DNA from: CALAED01 sp036378315
GTDB lineage: Bacteria > Actinomycetota > Actinomycetes > Streptosporangiales > Streptosporangiaceae
Length of the DNA stretch: 64,000 nucleotides
Direction: 5' to 3'
Assembly: GCA_036378315.1 (NCBI GenBank)
Contig: DASUWU010000147.1
Span: 31,750 to 95,749 of the forward strand
Positions 31,252-40,046 of the stretch are shown piece after piece. The notes beneath the pieces were generated by a model. It did no database searches. It was not told the origin of the DNA and was given only the letters and a program-made list of their open reading frames with translations. Made by a program: the position numbers and the translations under genes. Every line of letters starts with the position of its first letter. The stretch's first letter is position 1.

Positions 31252-31734
31252 TCAGCCCGTCAGAACCTCGTCGAGGAGCGCCTCGGCCTTGTCCTCGTTG
31301 GTCTTCTCCGCGAGGGCGAGCTCGCTGACCAGAATCTGCCTGGCCTTCGCCAGCATCCGCTTCTCTCCGGCCGACAGACCGCGCTCCTTGTCGCGCCGCC
31401 ACAGGTCACGCACGACCTCGGCGACCTTGTTGACGTCCCCGGAGGCGAGCTTTTCGAGGTTCGCCTTGTAGCGGCGGGACCAGTTGGTCGGCTCCTCGGT
31501 GTAGGGTGCACGCAGCACCTCGAACACCTTCTCGAGACCTTCCTGGCCCACCACGTCGCGGACACCCACCAGTTCGGCGTTCTCCGCGGGGACGCGTACT
31601 GTCAGGTCACCTTTGTCGACCTTCAAGACCAAGTAGGTCTTGTCCTCACCTTTGATGGTGCGGTTCTCGATGGCTTCGATCCGAGCAGCCCCATGGTGGG
31701 GGTAGACGACGGTGTCGCCGACCGTGAAAGTCAT
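31252..31734 (-). CDS. carD: CarD-family RNA polymerase-binding regulator
   Basis: 160 residues from the ATG at 31734 (GAAGGGG site 5'). The N-terminal RNAP-interaction domain reads FTVGDTVVYPHHGAARIEAIE. The helical C-terminal domain binds upstream-fork DNA and contains the conserved Trp of NWSRRYKANLEKLASG. It stabilises open promoter complexes and is essential in mycobacteria. It is divergent from a thioredoxin-like membrane protein gene across about 300 bp (31735-32032), which otherwise holds no recognised gene. Confidence 0.96.
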   Translation of the reverse strand: MTFTVGDTVVYPHHGAARIEAIENRTIKGEDKTYLVLKVDKGDLTVRVPAENAELVGVRDVVGQEGLEKVFEVLRAPYTEEPTNWSRRYKANLEKLASGDVNKVAEVVRDLWRRDKERGLSAGEKRMLAKARQILVSELALAEKTNEDKAEALLDEVLTG

Positions 31735-32032
31735 GTGACAAGTACCCCTTCCGCTGCGACCAGGATAGCACGAGGCTCCCGGAGACCGCACCGTCCATTT
31801 GAACATATATGCAGGTCAGCCCGGATTTTGCAGGCTGACAAAGCCGCTCGATCGGGGCGCGACCAGGTGCCCGAAGGGGGAATGTCGCGCTATCGCGACA
31901 CCCCGGAAACGCGCGAGCGACAGTTTCCTGAGCGAGCTGCACGGCAGGACTGCACCTGCCGCAGAACCCGGCCCATACTGGGAAATGGGACCGGAAGAGG
32001 CCACGACGGGCGACGCGAGAGCGAGGTGTGGC

Positions 32033-32851
32033 GTGGGGCGGAACGGCGACCCCCAAGGCGACGACTACGGGCTGCCACACATCGACATCGTCGTGCCCGA
32101 TGATGCCCGTGAGCTGGACAGGGACGTCGTCGCCTACCGCCGCGAGCAGCGCCAGCTGCGCCGCCGGGCCCGCTGGCGCCGGCTGCTGCGGCCGTTCACG
32201 CGGTACGGCCTCGCCGCCCCGATCATCGCCACGGCCCTGCTGATCGCCATCGTCAGCGGCACCCTGCTGACGGTGCTCGGTCCGCACGCCGTACCGCGCC
32301 CGGCCAGCACGCCGCTGGCGCCGCGGACCAGCGCCCGCGCCGGGCAGATCGGCGGACCGCTGCCGGACGCCCAGGTCACCGTCGACGGCGAGCGGGTGGC
32401 GCTGATGGACCAGCGACCCGCCGTGATCGTCATGGTGCCCCCGAACTGCGGATGCGACGCCGCGGTCTCCTCGCTGGCCAGGCAGACCGCCGCGCATCGC
32501 ATCGGCGTGTTCCTTGTCGCCGGGCCGGCACCGGTCGACCGCGGCCAGCGGCCGGGCTCCGGCAACAACTCGATCAAGCCGCGGCCGCCCGCCAGGCAAA
32601 CGCCGACGGCCGGGGCGACGGCCGGCGCGGCCGAGCTGCGGGCGCTCGCCAAGAAGGCCGCGGCCCGCGTCATGGCCGACGACGGCGGCGTCCTCGTCTC
32701 CACCTTCCGGCCGAACGGCGTGACCGCCGTGTTCGTCCACACCGACGGCATCATCGGCGCCGTGCTCGGCGGGCTGCGGGCCGACCAGCGGTTCGATCCG
32801 CAGCTCGAACCGCTGCAGCGGCCGGGCCAGGCCGCCCTCGCGCCGATGTGA
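32033..32851 (+). CDS. Membrane-anchored protein with a Cys-Gly-Cys thioredoxin-like segment
   Basis: 272 residues from GTG at 32033 (GAGG site). An ATG at 31985 would add 16 residues. A basic cytosolic N-terminus (RREQRQLRRRARWRR) precedes one helix (LAAPIIATALLIAIVSGTLL). The outer part has DAQVTVDGERVALMDQRPAVIVMVPPNCGCDAAVSSLAR, resembling the strand-Cys-x-Cys-helix start of a thioredoxin fold. A Pro-rich loop and a second alpha/beta part follow. The order carD, this gene, a lipoprotein, then phoP suits a membrane or envelope role. The family is not recognised with confidence, and redox activity is only suggested. Confidence 0.6.
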   Translation: MGRNGDPQGDDYGLPHIDIVVPDDARELDRDVVAYRREQRQLRRRARWRRLLRPFTRYGLAAPIIATALLIAIVSGTLLTVLGPHAVPRPASTPLAPRTSARAGQIGGPLPDAQVTVDGERVALMDQRPAVIVMVPPNCGCDAAVSSLARQTAAHRIGVFLVAGPAPVDRGQRPGSGNNSIKPRPPARQTPTAGATAGAAELRALAKKAAARVMADDGGVLVSTFRPNGVTAVFVHTDGIIGAVLGGLRADQRFDPQLEPLQRPGQAALAPM

Positions 32852-32961
32852 CGCCGTCGCGCGACCCCACCGCACGGGTGCCGCCGGGGCATCGATACTC
32901 TTCGGGTCGGCGTGCAACGCGCTCCCCATCAACCACGGCAGCACGAGGAGAGATCGAGACC

Positions 32962-33639
32962 GTGATCCGCCACAGCCGTCGTTCGGTCGCGGTCGCCATC
33001 GCCGGCGCCCTCACCATCGCCTCGGCGGTGTCGGCATGCGGCGCCGGCAACGACCCGCAGACCGCCAAGCCGACCCAGCTGACCGAGGGCGTGAACGTCA
33101 CCACCAAGAGCGGCGTGGCCGTACGCAACTTGTTCATCCTCGGCCCGCCGCCCGCCGGGCAGCTCGCCGCCGGCTCCGCGGCCACCGTGTACGCCTGGAT
33201 CGTCAACGACAGCTCGGACGGCCGGCCGGACCGGCTGATCGGCATCTCGGCGCCCGGCGTCGCGCTGCGCGGGCAGATCCAGGGCGGCGCCATCGATCTG
33301 CCCTACCAGCGGTTGGTCATGCTCGGCGTCGCGACGCCCGCGGGCATCACCACGCCGCTGCTCACTCTCCAGAACCTCGCGACGCCGCTCAGCGGCGGGG
33401 AGACCATCCGGGTCACGCTGCAGTTCGAGCGGGCCGGCGGGCTCCAGGCGCTGGTGCCCGTGGTCACCAGGGACACCTACTACTCGACGTACGCCCCGGC
33501 GCCCGCGGCCACCTCGTCGGCGCAGCCGACCGGGACCGCCGTTCCGGTGGGGAGCGCCACTCCGACCGGCAGCGCCACCCCGACCGGCACCGCGACCCCG
33601 GCGGGGAGCGCGACCCCCACCGCGACGGCGACCCGCTAG
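32962..33639 (+). CDS. Lipoprotein with PCuAC-like domain and Thr/Pro/Ser-rich tail
   Basis: 225 residues from GTG at 32962. The lipobox TIASAVSAC makes Cys26 the lipid anchor. The body (VRNLFILGPPPAGQLAAGSAATVYAWIVN ... GGETIRVTLQFERAG) resembles the cupredoxin-like DUF461/PCuAC family. The family's copper-binding Met/His motif is not obvious, so copper handling is doubtful. The last 40 residues are repeats of GSATPTGTATP type, a likely cell-wall spacer. It is convergent with phoP, whose stop is 11 bp away. Confidence 0.7.
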   Translation: MIRHSRRSVAVAIAGALTIASAVSACGAGNDPQTAKPTQLTEGVNVTTKSGVAVRNLFILGPPPAGQLAAGSAATVYAWIVNDSSDGRPDRLIGISAPGVALRGQIQGGAIDLPYQRLVMLGVATPAGITTPLLTLQNLATPLSGGETIRVTLQFERAGGLQALVPVVTRDTYYSTYAPAPAATSSAQPTGTAVPVGSATPTGSATPTGTATPAGSATPTATATR

Positions 33640-33650
33640 GGACTGGCCGC

Positions 33651-34331
33651 TCAGGGCTCGAACTTGTAACCGAGGCCGCGCACGGTGACGATGTAGCGCG
33701 GATCGGACGGCGACGGCTCGATCTTCGCGCGCAGCCGCTTCACGTGGACGTCGAGCGTCTTGGTGTCCCCGACGTAGTCGGCGCCCCAGACGCGGTCGAT
33801 CAGCTGCATGCGGGTGAGCACCCTGCCCGCGTTGCGGAGCAGCACCTCGAGCAGCTCGAACTCCTTCAGCGGCAGCTGCACCGACCTGCCGCCGACGCTG
33901 ACGATGTGCCGCTCCACGTCCATCCTGACCGGCCCGGCCTCGAGCACGGCCGGCGCGAGCTCCTCGGCGTCGCCGCGGCGGCGCAGCACGGCGCGGATCC
34001 TGGCCACCAGCTCGCGGGACGAGAACGGCTTGGTGACGTAGTCGTCCGCGCCCAGCTCGAGACCGACGACCTTGTCCACCTCGCTGTCCTTGGCGGTCAA
34101 CATGATCACCGGCACGTTCGACCTGGACCGCAGCTCTCGACAGACCTCGGTGCCGGGCAGCCCGGGGAGCATGAGGTCGAGCAGCACCAGGTCGGCACCG
34201 TTGCGTTCGAAGGTCTCAAGCGCGTCGGGACCGCTGACCGCGACCGCGACCTCGAAGCCCTCCTTGCGCAGCATGTACGACAGGGCGTCGCTGAAAGAAT
34301 CCTCGTCCTCAACGACGAGCACACGGGTCAC
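33651..34331 (-). CDS. phoP: Response regulator PhoP (phosphate control)
   Basis: 226 residues of OmpR/PhoB type. The receiver has the acidic pocket EDED (8-11), phospho-acceptor Asp52 in LVLLDLMLPG, and Lys in YVTKPF. The winged helix has LPLKEFELLEVLLRNAGRVLTR and TLDVHVKRLRAKIE. The start overlaps the stop of phoR (GTGA), so they are one operon. Streptomyces PhoP (RegX3 in mycobacteria) activates phosphate-starvation genes through PHO boxes. One such array lies upstream of phoR at 35575-35618. Confidence 0.94.
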   Translation of the reverse strand: MTRVLVVEDEDSFSDALSYMLRKEGFEVAVAVSGPDALETFERNGADLVLLDLMLPGLPGTEVCRELRSRSNVPVIMLTAKDSEVDKVVGLELGADDYVTKPFSSRELVARIRAVLRRRGDAEELAPAVLEAGPVRMDVERHIVSVGGRSVQLPLKEFELLEVLLRNAGRVLTRMQLIDRVWGADYVGDTKTLDVHVKRLRAKIEPSPSDPRYIVTVRGLGYKFEP

Positions 34332-35512
34332 GGTGTGGCCTCCCGTACGGTGTTCTTCACTGAGTCATGCTGAAGCGGCTCGCTGAGCAGCGGCAGCCGG
34401 ATGGTGAAGGTCGACCCGGCACCCGGCTTGCTCCAGACCGTCACCTCACCGCCGTGCTTGGTCGTGACGTGCTTGACGATGGCGAGCCCGAGACCGGTCC
34501 CGCCGGTCTGGCGCGAGCGGGCCGGGTCGACCCGGTAGAACCGCTCGAAGATCCGGCCGAGGTCGGCGTCGGAGATGCCGATCCCCTGGTCGGTGACGCT
34601 GACCTCGACCCGCCGGTCCTCCTGCCGGGTGACGACCACGACGCGGGTGTTGTCGGGGCTGTAGGCGACCGCGTTGTCGATGAGGTTGCGCAGCGCGGTG
34701 GTGAGCAGCTCCTCCTCGCCCCGCACCATCAGCCCCGACCTGCCGCCGGTCGCGACCTCGATGTTCTTGGCGCCGGCCTTGAGGCGGACCCGGTCGATGG
34801 CCTCGGCGCAGACGTCGTCGAGCGACACCGGCCGCAGGTCGCCGAGCGGCTCGTCCCCCTGGATGCGGTTGAGAGTGATGAGGTCTTGGACCAGGCTGGT
34901 GAGCCGCTGCGCCTCTTGCTGCATCCGGCCGGCGAAGCGGCGTACGGCGTCGGCGTCGTCGGCCGCTCCCTCGACGGTTTCGGCGAGCAGCGACAGCGCG
35001 CCCACCGGTGTCTTGAGCTCGTGGCTCACGTTGGCGACGAAGTCGCGCCGGATCGCCTCGACCCGCCGCAGCTCGGTCAGGTCTTCGGCGAGCACGAGCA
35101 CCAGGCCGTGCGCGCCGAGCGGCGCGACCCGCACGGCGAACCAGCGACCCTCGCGACCGTTCCCGCCGCGCGGCGGGACCACCTGGATCTCGCTTTCCCG
35201 GATCTCGCCGTCCCTGCGCACCACGCGGGCCATCGCCAGCAGCTCGTCGACCACCATACGATCGCCGCTGACGAGGCCGAACGCGCGCGCCGCCGAGCTG
35301 GCCCGCAGTACCCGGTCCTCGCCGTCGACCACGACGGCGGACGACGGCAGCACGCTCAACACCGACGCGATGCCGGGCGGCAGCCCGGCGGACGGCATGG
35401 GGATCTGGACGTCCTGCCGAGCCCGCTCGCTCACCCGCACGGCAAGCCCCGTCACCAGCCCGGTGGCGAGCCCGACCACGGCGGTCAGCCCTGCGATTAC
35501 TTCGACGTGCAC
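34328..35512 (-). CDS. phoR: Sensor histidine kinase PhoR
   Basis: 394 residues from GTG at 35512. One N-terminal helix (VIAGLTAVVGLATGLVTGLAV) anchors it, with almost no extracellular loop. A PAS domain follows (about 50-150). HisKA carries the phosphorylated His in FVANVSHELKTP, and HATPase_c has NLIDNAVAYSPDN, DQGIGISDADLGRIFERF and TGLGLAIVKH. The absence of a sensor loop fits the PhoR/SenX3 model, in which PhoU and the Pst transporter signal phosphate status. phoU is divergent, 238 bp away. Confidence 0.93.
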   Translation of the reverse strand: MHVEVIAGLTAVVGLATGLVTGLAVRVSERARQDVQIPMPSAGLPPGIASVLSVLPSSAVVVDGEDRVLRASSAARAFGLVSGDRMVVDELLAMARVVRRDGEIRESEIQVVPPRGGNGREGRWFAVRVAPLGAHGLVLVLAEDLTELRRVEAIRRDFVANVSHELKTPVGALSLLAETVEGAADDADAVRRFAGRMQQEAQRLTSLVQDLITLNRIQGDEPLGDLRPVSLDDVCAEAIDRVRLKAGAKNIEVATGGRSGLMVRGEEELLTTALRNLIDNAVAYSPDNTRVVVVTRQEDRRVEVSVTDQGIGISDADLGRIFERFYRVDPARSRQTGGTGLGLAIVKHVTTKHGGEVTVWSKPGAGSTFTIRLPLLSEPLQHDSVKNTVREATP

Positions 35513-35574
35513 ACTCAGGATCGTAAGTGCACGCCGGCACGGCACTGCCGTACCCGGTGACCATGCGTGGGGAC

Positions 35575-35618
35575 GTTCGCCCAAAGTTCACCTTTTTGGC
35601 CGGATTCGTTCACGGCAT
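35575..35618. promoter_or_regulatory. PHO-box array between phoR and phoU
   Basis: 11-bp direct-repeat units in exact register: GTTCGCCCAAA at 35575, GTTCACCTTTT at 35586, a degenerate unit at 35597 and GTTCACGGCAT at 35608. GTTCACC with 11-bp spacing is the Streptomyces PhoP direct-repeat unit. It sits 63 bp upstream of phoR and 133 bp upstream of phoU, so it could serve both. Confidence 0.85.
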
Positions 35619-35750
35619 TCCGCGATCCTACGGGCTGGTGTCATCCGCATTCTCATCAGCAACTTCATCACTGGGTTCGCCATCACGTTCGCCGCTCCGG
35701 TGAGGCACGTCGTAGGCTGGATCCGCTCCAGACATAGGGGGATATATACG

Positions 35751-36407
35751 GTGCGCGACGCCTACCACGAGGAGCTCGACGCCCTCGCCGACAAGCTCGT
35801 CGAGATGACCCGTCTGGTGCGCTCCGCCATGGCGCGGTCGACGACGGCGCTGCTCGACGCCGACCTCCGCCTGGCCGAGGAGGTCATCAGCGCCGACGAG
35901 CACATCAACAAGCTCCAGACGGAGATCGAGGAGACGGTCTTCGATCTGATGGCGCGGCAGCAGCCGGTCGCCGGCGATCTGCGCACGCTGGTTTCCGCGT
36001 TGCGGACGAGCGGCGACCTCGAACGGATGGGCGACCTCGCCGTGCACCTGGCCAAGACCGCCCGCCGCCGGCATCCGGAGAGCGCGGTTCCGCCCGAGCT
36101 GCAGTCCACCATCCTGGAGATGGGCCAGATCGCCGAGCGGATGGTCGCCAAGGCCGGAAACGTGATCGCCTCCCAGGACGTCGAGGCCGGGATGCAGCTC
36201 GACGCCGACGACGACGCGATGGACCGGCTGCACCGCAAGCTGTTCGACGTTTTGCTCTCGCCGAAGTGGTCGCACGGCGTCGAGCCGGCCGTTGACATCT
36301 CGCTCGCCGGCCGGTATTTCGAGCGGTTCGCCGACCACGCCGTCCACGTGGCCGAAAACGTCGTCTACCTCGTCACCGGGCAGCACCCGGAGGAGATCAA
36401 CACCTGA
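35751..36407 (+). CDS. phoU: Phosphate signalling protein PhoU
   Basis: 218 residues from GTG at 35751, with an AGGGGG site 10 bases upstream. Two PhoU three-helix repeats are seen, each with a metal-site signature: DLRTLVSALRTSGDLERMGDLAVHLAK and AVDISLAGRYFERFADHAVHVAENVVYLV. PhoU links the Pst phosphate transporter to PhoR. It is divergent from phoR-phoP across the PHO-box array, as in Streptomyces. The end is convergent with gpmA, 15 bp apart. Confidence 0.95.
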   Translation: MRDAYHEELDALADKLVEMTRLVRSAMARSTTALLDADLRLAEEVISADEHINKLQTEIEETVFDLMARQQPVAGDLRTLVSALRTSGDLERMGDLAVHLAKTARRRHPESAVPPELQSTILEMGQIAERMVAKAGNVIASQDVEAGMQLDADDDAMDRLHRKLFDVLLSPKWSHGVEPAVDISLAGRYFERFADHAVHVAENVVYLVTGQHPEEINT

Positions 36408-36422
36408 GGCCGGCCTGAGTGG

Positions 36423-37166
36423 TCAGCGACCCTGGTTCTTGACGGCCTCGATCGAGGCCTTCGCGGCGTCCGGGTCGAGGTATTCTCCGCCCCGCTTCAG
36501 CGGCACGTAGTCGTCGTCGAGCTCATACACCAGCGGTATCCCGGTCGGGATGTTCAACCCCGTGATCTCCTCGTCGGAGACCGCGTCGAGGTGCTTGACG
36601 AGGGCGCGCAGCGAGTTGCCGTGCGCCGCCACCAGCACCGTCCGGCCCCCGGCCAGATCGGGCACGATCGCGTCGTACCAGTACGGCAGCATCCGGACGA
36701 GCACGTCGGCGAGGCACTCGGTGCGCGGGATCAGCTCGGACGGCAGCCCGGCGTACCGCGGGTCGCGCACCTGGGACAGCGGGTCGTCGTCGGCGATCGG
36801 CGGCGGCGGGGTGTCGTACGACCTGCGCCAGATCATGAACTGCTCCTCGCCGAACTCCTCCCTGGTCTGCGCCTTGTTCTTGCCCTGCAGCGCACCGTAG
36901 TGCCGCTCGTTCAGCCGCCAGGAGCGCCGCACGGGAAGCCACAGCAGGTCGGCGACGTCGAGCGCGATGTTCGCGGTGCGGATCGCCCGCTTGAGCACGG
37001 AGGTGTGCACGACGTCGGGCTTGATGTCCGCGTCGAGCAGCAGGTCACCTCCGGTGAGCGCCTCGTTCTCGCCCTTCTCCGACAGGTCGACGTCGACCCA
37101 CCCGGTGAACAGGCCCTCGGCGTTCCACACGCTCTCGCCGTGCCGCAGCAGTACCAGCTTCGCCAT
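36423..37166 (-). CDS. gpmA: 2,3-bisphosphoglycerate-dependent phosphoglycerate mutase
   Basis: 247 residues from the ATG at 37166. The catalytic His is in LVLLRHGESVWNAEGLFTGW. Further family features are RRSWRLNERHYGALQGKNKAQT, the FMIWRRSYDTPPPP segment, and the second His in VLVAAHGNSLRALVKHL. It interconverts 3- and 2-phosphoglycerate in glycolysis. It is the last gene of the mshA-ybjN-gpmA run, with only ten bases to its neighbour. Confidence 0.96.
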   Translation of the reverse strand: MAKLVLLRHGESVWNAEGLFTGWVDVDLSEKGENEALTGGDLLLDADIKPDVVHTSVLKRAIRTANIALDVADLLWLPVRRSWRLNERHYGALQGKNKAQTREEFGEEQFMIWRRSYDTPPPPIADDDPLSQVRDPRYAGLPSELIPRTECLADVLVRMLPYWYDAIVPDLAGGRTVLVAAHGNSLRALVKHLDAVSDEEITGLNIPTGIPLVYELDDDYVPLKRGGEYLDPDAAKASIEAVKNQGR

Positions 37167-37176
37167 GCGCTTGAGC

Positions 37177-37674
37177 TTAGTGGCGGCGAGCCGGGTCGGC
37201 GAAATGGGCGAACGCCCTGAGGTTGGCAAGGCTTTCGCCCCGCTTCACCCGCCAGTCCCACTCGCGCTGGATCGACGACTTGAAGCCGATCTCCAGGGCG
37301 CGGTCGAAGTTGTCGTCGGAGTAGGTCAGTACGCAGCCCAGCACCCTGTCGATCTCCTCGGGCGTCACGGCGGTCAACGGCAGCCGGCCCACCAGATGGA
37401 CGTCTCCGTTGTCGTCCAAGGTGAAGTGCACCGCGTAGAACCGGCCGTTCTTCTCCAGCAGCCAGCGGTAGAACTCGGCGTGGTTCTCATCCGGCCTGCG
37501 GCAGAAGAACGCCTCGATGTGCAGGGCCTGGTCGCCGACGATCAGCCACGTCATCGTCGCCAGCTTGTGGCTGCCCGGCAGCTTGACGAGGTACGCCCCG
37601 GCGCGCGGCTGCTCGTACTCGAGCCCGCTCGCGTCCAGCGTCTCCTTGATCACCCGATCCGGGCCGCCGCTCAT
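37177..37674 (-). CDS. YbjN-domain protein
   Basis: 165 residues. It matches the actinobacterial YbjN family, which resembles type III secretion chaperone folds: LPGSHKLATMTWLIVGDQALHIEAFFCRRPDENHAEFYRWLLEKN and GDVHLVGRLPLTAVTPEEIDRVLG. The molecular function is not known. The ATG overlaps the stop of mshA (ATGA), so translation is coupled, and the same arrangement occurs in other actinobacteria. A link to mycothiol is suggested only by position. Confidence 0.87.
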   Translation of the reverse strand: MSGGPDRVIKETLDASGLEYEQPRAGAYLVKLPGSHKLATMTWLIVGDQALHIEAFFCRRPDENHAEFYRWLLEKNGRFYAVHFTLDDNGDVHLVGRLPLTAVTPEEIDRVLGCVLTYSDDNFDRALEIGFKSSIQREWDWRVKRGESLANLRAFAHFADPARRH

Positions 37675-38990
37675 GGAAGCGCGACCTTCGACCTCGACTC
37701 CGCCATGGCACCGGTATATACCTCCAGCAACCGGTCGACGGTGGTGGACCAGCCGAACGCGGCCGCGTGCCGCACCGCGCCGCGGGACAGCCGGGCCCGC
37801 AGCCGCGGCAGATCGGCCAGCCGCCGCAGCGCCGCCGCGTAGGCAGCCGGGTCGTGACCCTCGATCAGCACGCCGGACTCGCCGTCCCTGACCGCCGTGC
37901 GCAGCCCGCCGACCGCGGCCGCGACCACGGGCGTCCCTGACGCCTGCGACTCCGCCGCCACGAGCCCGAACGACTCGTTGTAGGAGGGCACGACGGTGAC
38001 GTCGGCGGCCTGGTACCACTGCGCCAGCTCAGGCTGCGGGCACGGCGGCTCGAACCGTACGACGTCGGTGATGCCGAGGTGGGCGGCGAGCCGCTGGAGC
38101 TCCTCGGGGCGGGCGCGCGCGGCGCCGCTCGGCCCGCCCACGACCGCCACGACGAGCCGCGACCGCAGCGACGGGTCGTCCGCCAGCATCCGCGCGGCCG
38201 CGCGGAGCAGCACGTCCGGCGCCTTGAGCGGCTGGATGCGGCCCACGAAGAGCAGGACGTACGCCTCGCGCGGCAGCCCGAGACGGCGCCGCGCCGCGCC
38301 GGCGAGCCCCGGCTGGAACATGGAGAGGCTGACGCCGGGCGGCACCGTCTGCACCCGCCGCGGGTCGGCGCCATACCTCGTGACGAGCTGGCGGGCCTCG
38401 TCGTCGGTGTTGGCGATCAGCCGGTCGGCGGACTCGACCACCTGCTCCTCGCCCAGCACCCGGTCGGCCGGCTCGGGAGTGTCGCCGGCGGCCAGCGCCG
38501 CGTTCTTGACTTTCGCCAGGGTGTGCATCGAGTGCACGAGCGGGACCCCCCAGCGCTGCTTGGCCGCCCAGCCGACCTGGCCGGACAGCCAGTAGTGGCT
38601 GTGCACCACGTCGTAGTGCCCCGGCTCGCCGGCGGCCTCGGCCGGCAGCACCCCCGAGGTGAAGGCGCACAGGTGCGCCGGCAGCTCGCCCTTGTCCAGC
38701 TCCTCGAAGGGGCCGGCCACGACGTTCCGCACCTGCACGCCGGGCGCGAGCTCGGCGACCGGCGGCAGCGCCCGGCTGGTGGCGCGGGTGAAGATGTCGA
38801 CCTCGACGCCCCGCGCGGCGAGCCGCTTGGCCACCTCGACGATGTAGACGTTCATCCCCCCGGCGTCCCCCGTCCCCGGTTGATCGAGCGGCGACGTATG
38901 CACGCTGATCGTCGCTATCCTGCTGATCCCCCCGGTGACACCTCTGGACGTATCGAAAGTTCGTCCAGGCGGAGTGACTCGGCGCGCCAC
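37671..38990 (-). CDS. mshA: D-inositol-3-phosphate glycosyltransferase (mycothiol step 1)
   Basis: 439 residues from GTG at 38990, behind GGAGGTGG. It is a GT4 enzyme with RIATISVHTSPLDQPGTGDAGGMNVYIVEVA at the N-terminus, the HSHYWLSGQVGW segment, the LLFVGRIQPLKAPDVLL nucleotide site and the E-x7-E motif in ESFGLVAAESQASGTPVVA. It joins GlcNAc to inositol-3-phosphate. This commits the organism to mycothiol, the actinobacterial thiol. It leads a three-gene operon. Confidence 0.95.
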   Translation of the reverse strand: MARRVTPPGRTFDTSRGVTGGISRIATISVHTSPLDQPGTGDAGGMNVYIVEVAKRLAARGVEVDIFTRATSRALPPVAELAPGVQVRNVVAGPFEELDKGELPAHLCAFTSGVLPAEAAGEPGHYDVVHSHYWLSGQVGWAAKQRWGVPLVHSMHTLAKVKNAALAAGDTPEPADRVLGEEQVVESADRLIANTDDEARQLVTRYGADPRRVQTVPPGVSLSMFQPGLAGAARRRLGLPREAYVLLFVGRIQPLKAPDVLLRAAARMLADDPSLRSRLVVAVVGGPSGAARARPEELQRLAAHLGITDVVRFEPPCPQPELAQWYQAADVTVVPSYNESFGLVAAESQASGTPVVAAAVGGLRTAVRDGESGVLIEGHDPAAYAAALRRLADLPRLRARLSRGAVRHAAAFGWSTTVDRLLEVYTGAMAESRSKVALP

Positions 38991-39086
38991 TGATACCACC
39001 TCCGCTACAAGAAGCCATCGATACCGGCGGCTTGTTCCGCGATGGCGGCGGTCGCTCAGCAGGCCCAGGTTGCGAGGATATGTTCC

Positions 39087-39857
39087 ATGCGAAAGACAGC
39101 AGTGGTGACAGGAGCGAGTAGCGGCATCGGCGCGGCCACGGCCAGGCGGCTGGCCGCCGAAGGGTTCAACGTGGTGCTCGGCGCGCGCCGCCGCGACCGG
39201 CTGGACAAGCTGGCGGCCGAGATGCGGGCGGCCGACCCCCAGGGACGCGAGAACGGGTTCGTGGCCTTCACGTTGGACGTGACCTCGCAGGAGTCGGTCG
39301 ACGCGCTGGCCGTGGCGATCAGCGAGTGCCACGTCCTTGTCAACAACGCCGGCGGCGCGCTCGGCCTCGAGCCCGTGGCCGAGGCCGATCCGGCCGACTG
39401 GCAGGCGATGTACGACACGAACGTGCTCGGCCTGCTGCGCGTCACCCGGGCGCTGCTGCCCAAGCTCATCGCCGGCGGCGACGGGCACATCATCAACGTC
39501 ACCTCGCTCGCCGGGCACGCGGTGTACGAGGGCGGCGCTGGATACGCGGCGGCCAAGCACGCCGCCGCCGCGGTCAACGACACGATGCGCCTGGAGCTGG
39601 TCGCCGAGCCGGTCCGCATCACGGAGGTCGCGCCCGGGCTCGTCAAGACCGACGAGTTCTCCCTGGTCCGCTTCCGCGGCGACGCCGAGCGGGCGGAGAA
39701 GGTGTACGAGGGCGTTCCTGAGCCGCTCACCGCCGAGGACGTGGCCGACTGCATCGCGTGGGCGGCCACCAGGCCGTCGCACGTCAACATCGACCGGATC
39801 GATCTCAAGCCGCGCGTCCAGGCCGCGCCCTACAAGGTCCACCGCGTCACGAGCTGA
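39087..39857 (+). CDS. Short-chain dehydrogenase/reductase
   Basis: 256 residues from the ATG at 39087. It is a classical SDR: TGASSGIG cofactor site, LVNNAGG, the catalytic Ser in NVTSLAG, and YAAAKHAA with Tyr and Lys. An Arg pair (GARRRDR) after strand 2 favours NADP(H). It most resembles the YdfG-type NADP-dependent serine/3-hydroxy-acid dehydrogenases, but substrate cannot be assigned from sequence. It is monocistronic and divergent from mshA. Confidence 0.9.
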   Translation: MRKTAVVTGASSGIGAATARRLAAEGFNVVLGARRRDRLDKLAAEMRAADPQGRENGFVAFTLDVTSQESVDALAVAISECHVLVNNAGGALGLEPVAEADPADWQAMYDTNVLGLLRVTRALLPKLIAGGDGHIINVTSLAGHAVYEGGAGYAAAKHAAAAVNDTMRLELVAEPVRITEVAPGLVKTDEFSLVRFRGDAERAEKVYEGVPEPLTAEDVADCIAWAATRPSHVNIDRIDLKPRVQAAPYKVHRVTS

Positions 39858-39985
39858 CCTCGCCGGCGGGACCCCGCCGGGCGCGCCGCCGCCGGGCGGT
39901 TCGCGGGTGACCCCACCTGGCCACCGCGGTTACGGCCAAGAGCATTGCGCGCTCGCGACATATCCGGAAAGGATCTGAATGTACG

Positions 39986-39999
39986 TGGGAGCGCTCCCA
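39986..39999. promoter_or_regulatory. CebR box (cellobiose-responsive operator)
   Basis: TGGGAGCGCTCCCA is a perfect 14-bp palindrome identical to the Streptomyces CebR consensus. It lies 47 bases upstream of the GH6 start. CebR is a LacI-family repressor released by cello-oligosaccharides. No cebR gene is in the window. Confidence 0.9.
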
Positions 40000-40046
40000 C
40001 TCCACTCCCGCATCCACCCCTCGTTCAGAAACCCGAGGTACGCCCG

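Noticed and set aside
38991..39086. SigR-type promoter for mshA
   Set aside because: GGAAC is present, but no GTT element at the right spacing could be placed, so it is not reported as a site.
39042..39086. Start of the SDR gene at 39042
   Set aside because: The added 15 residues precede the conserved MRKTAVVTGASSGIG beginning and are not typical of the family.
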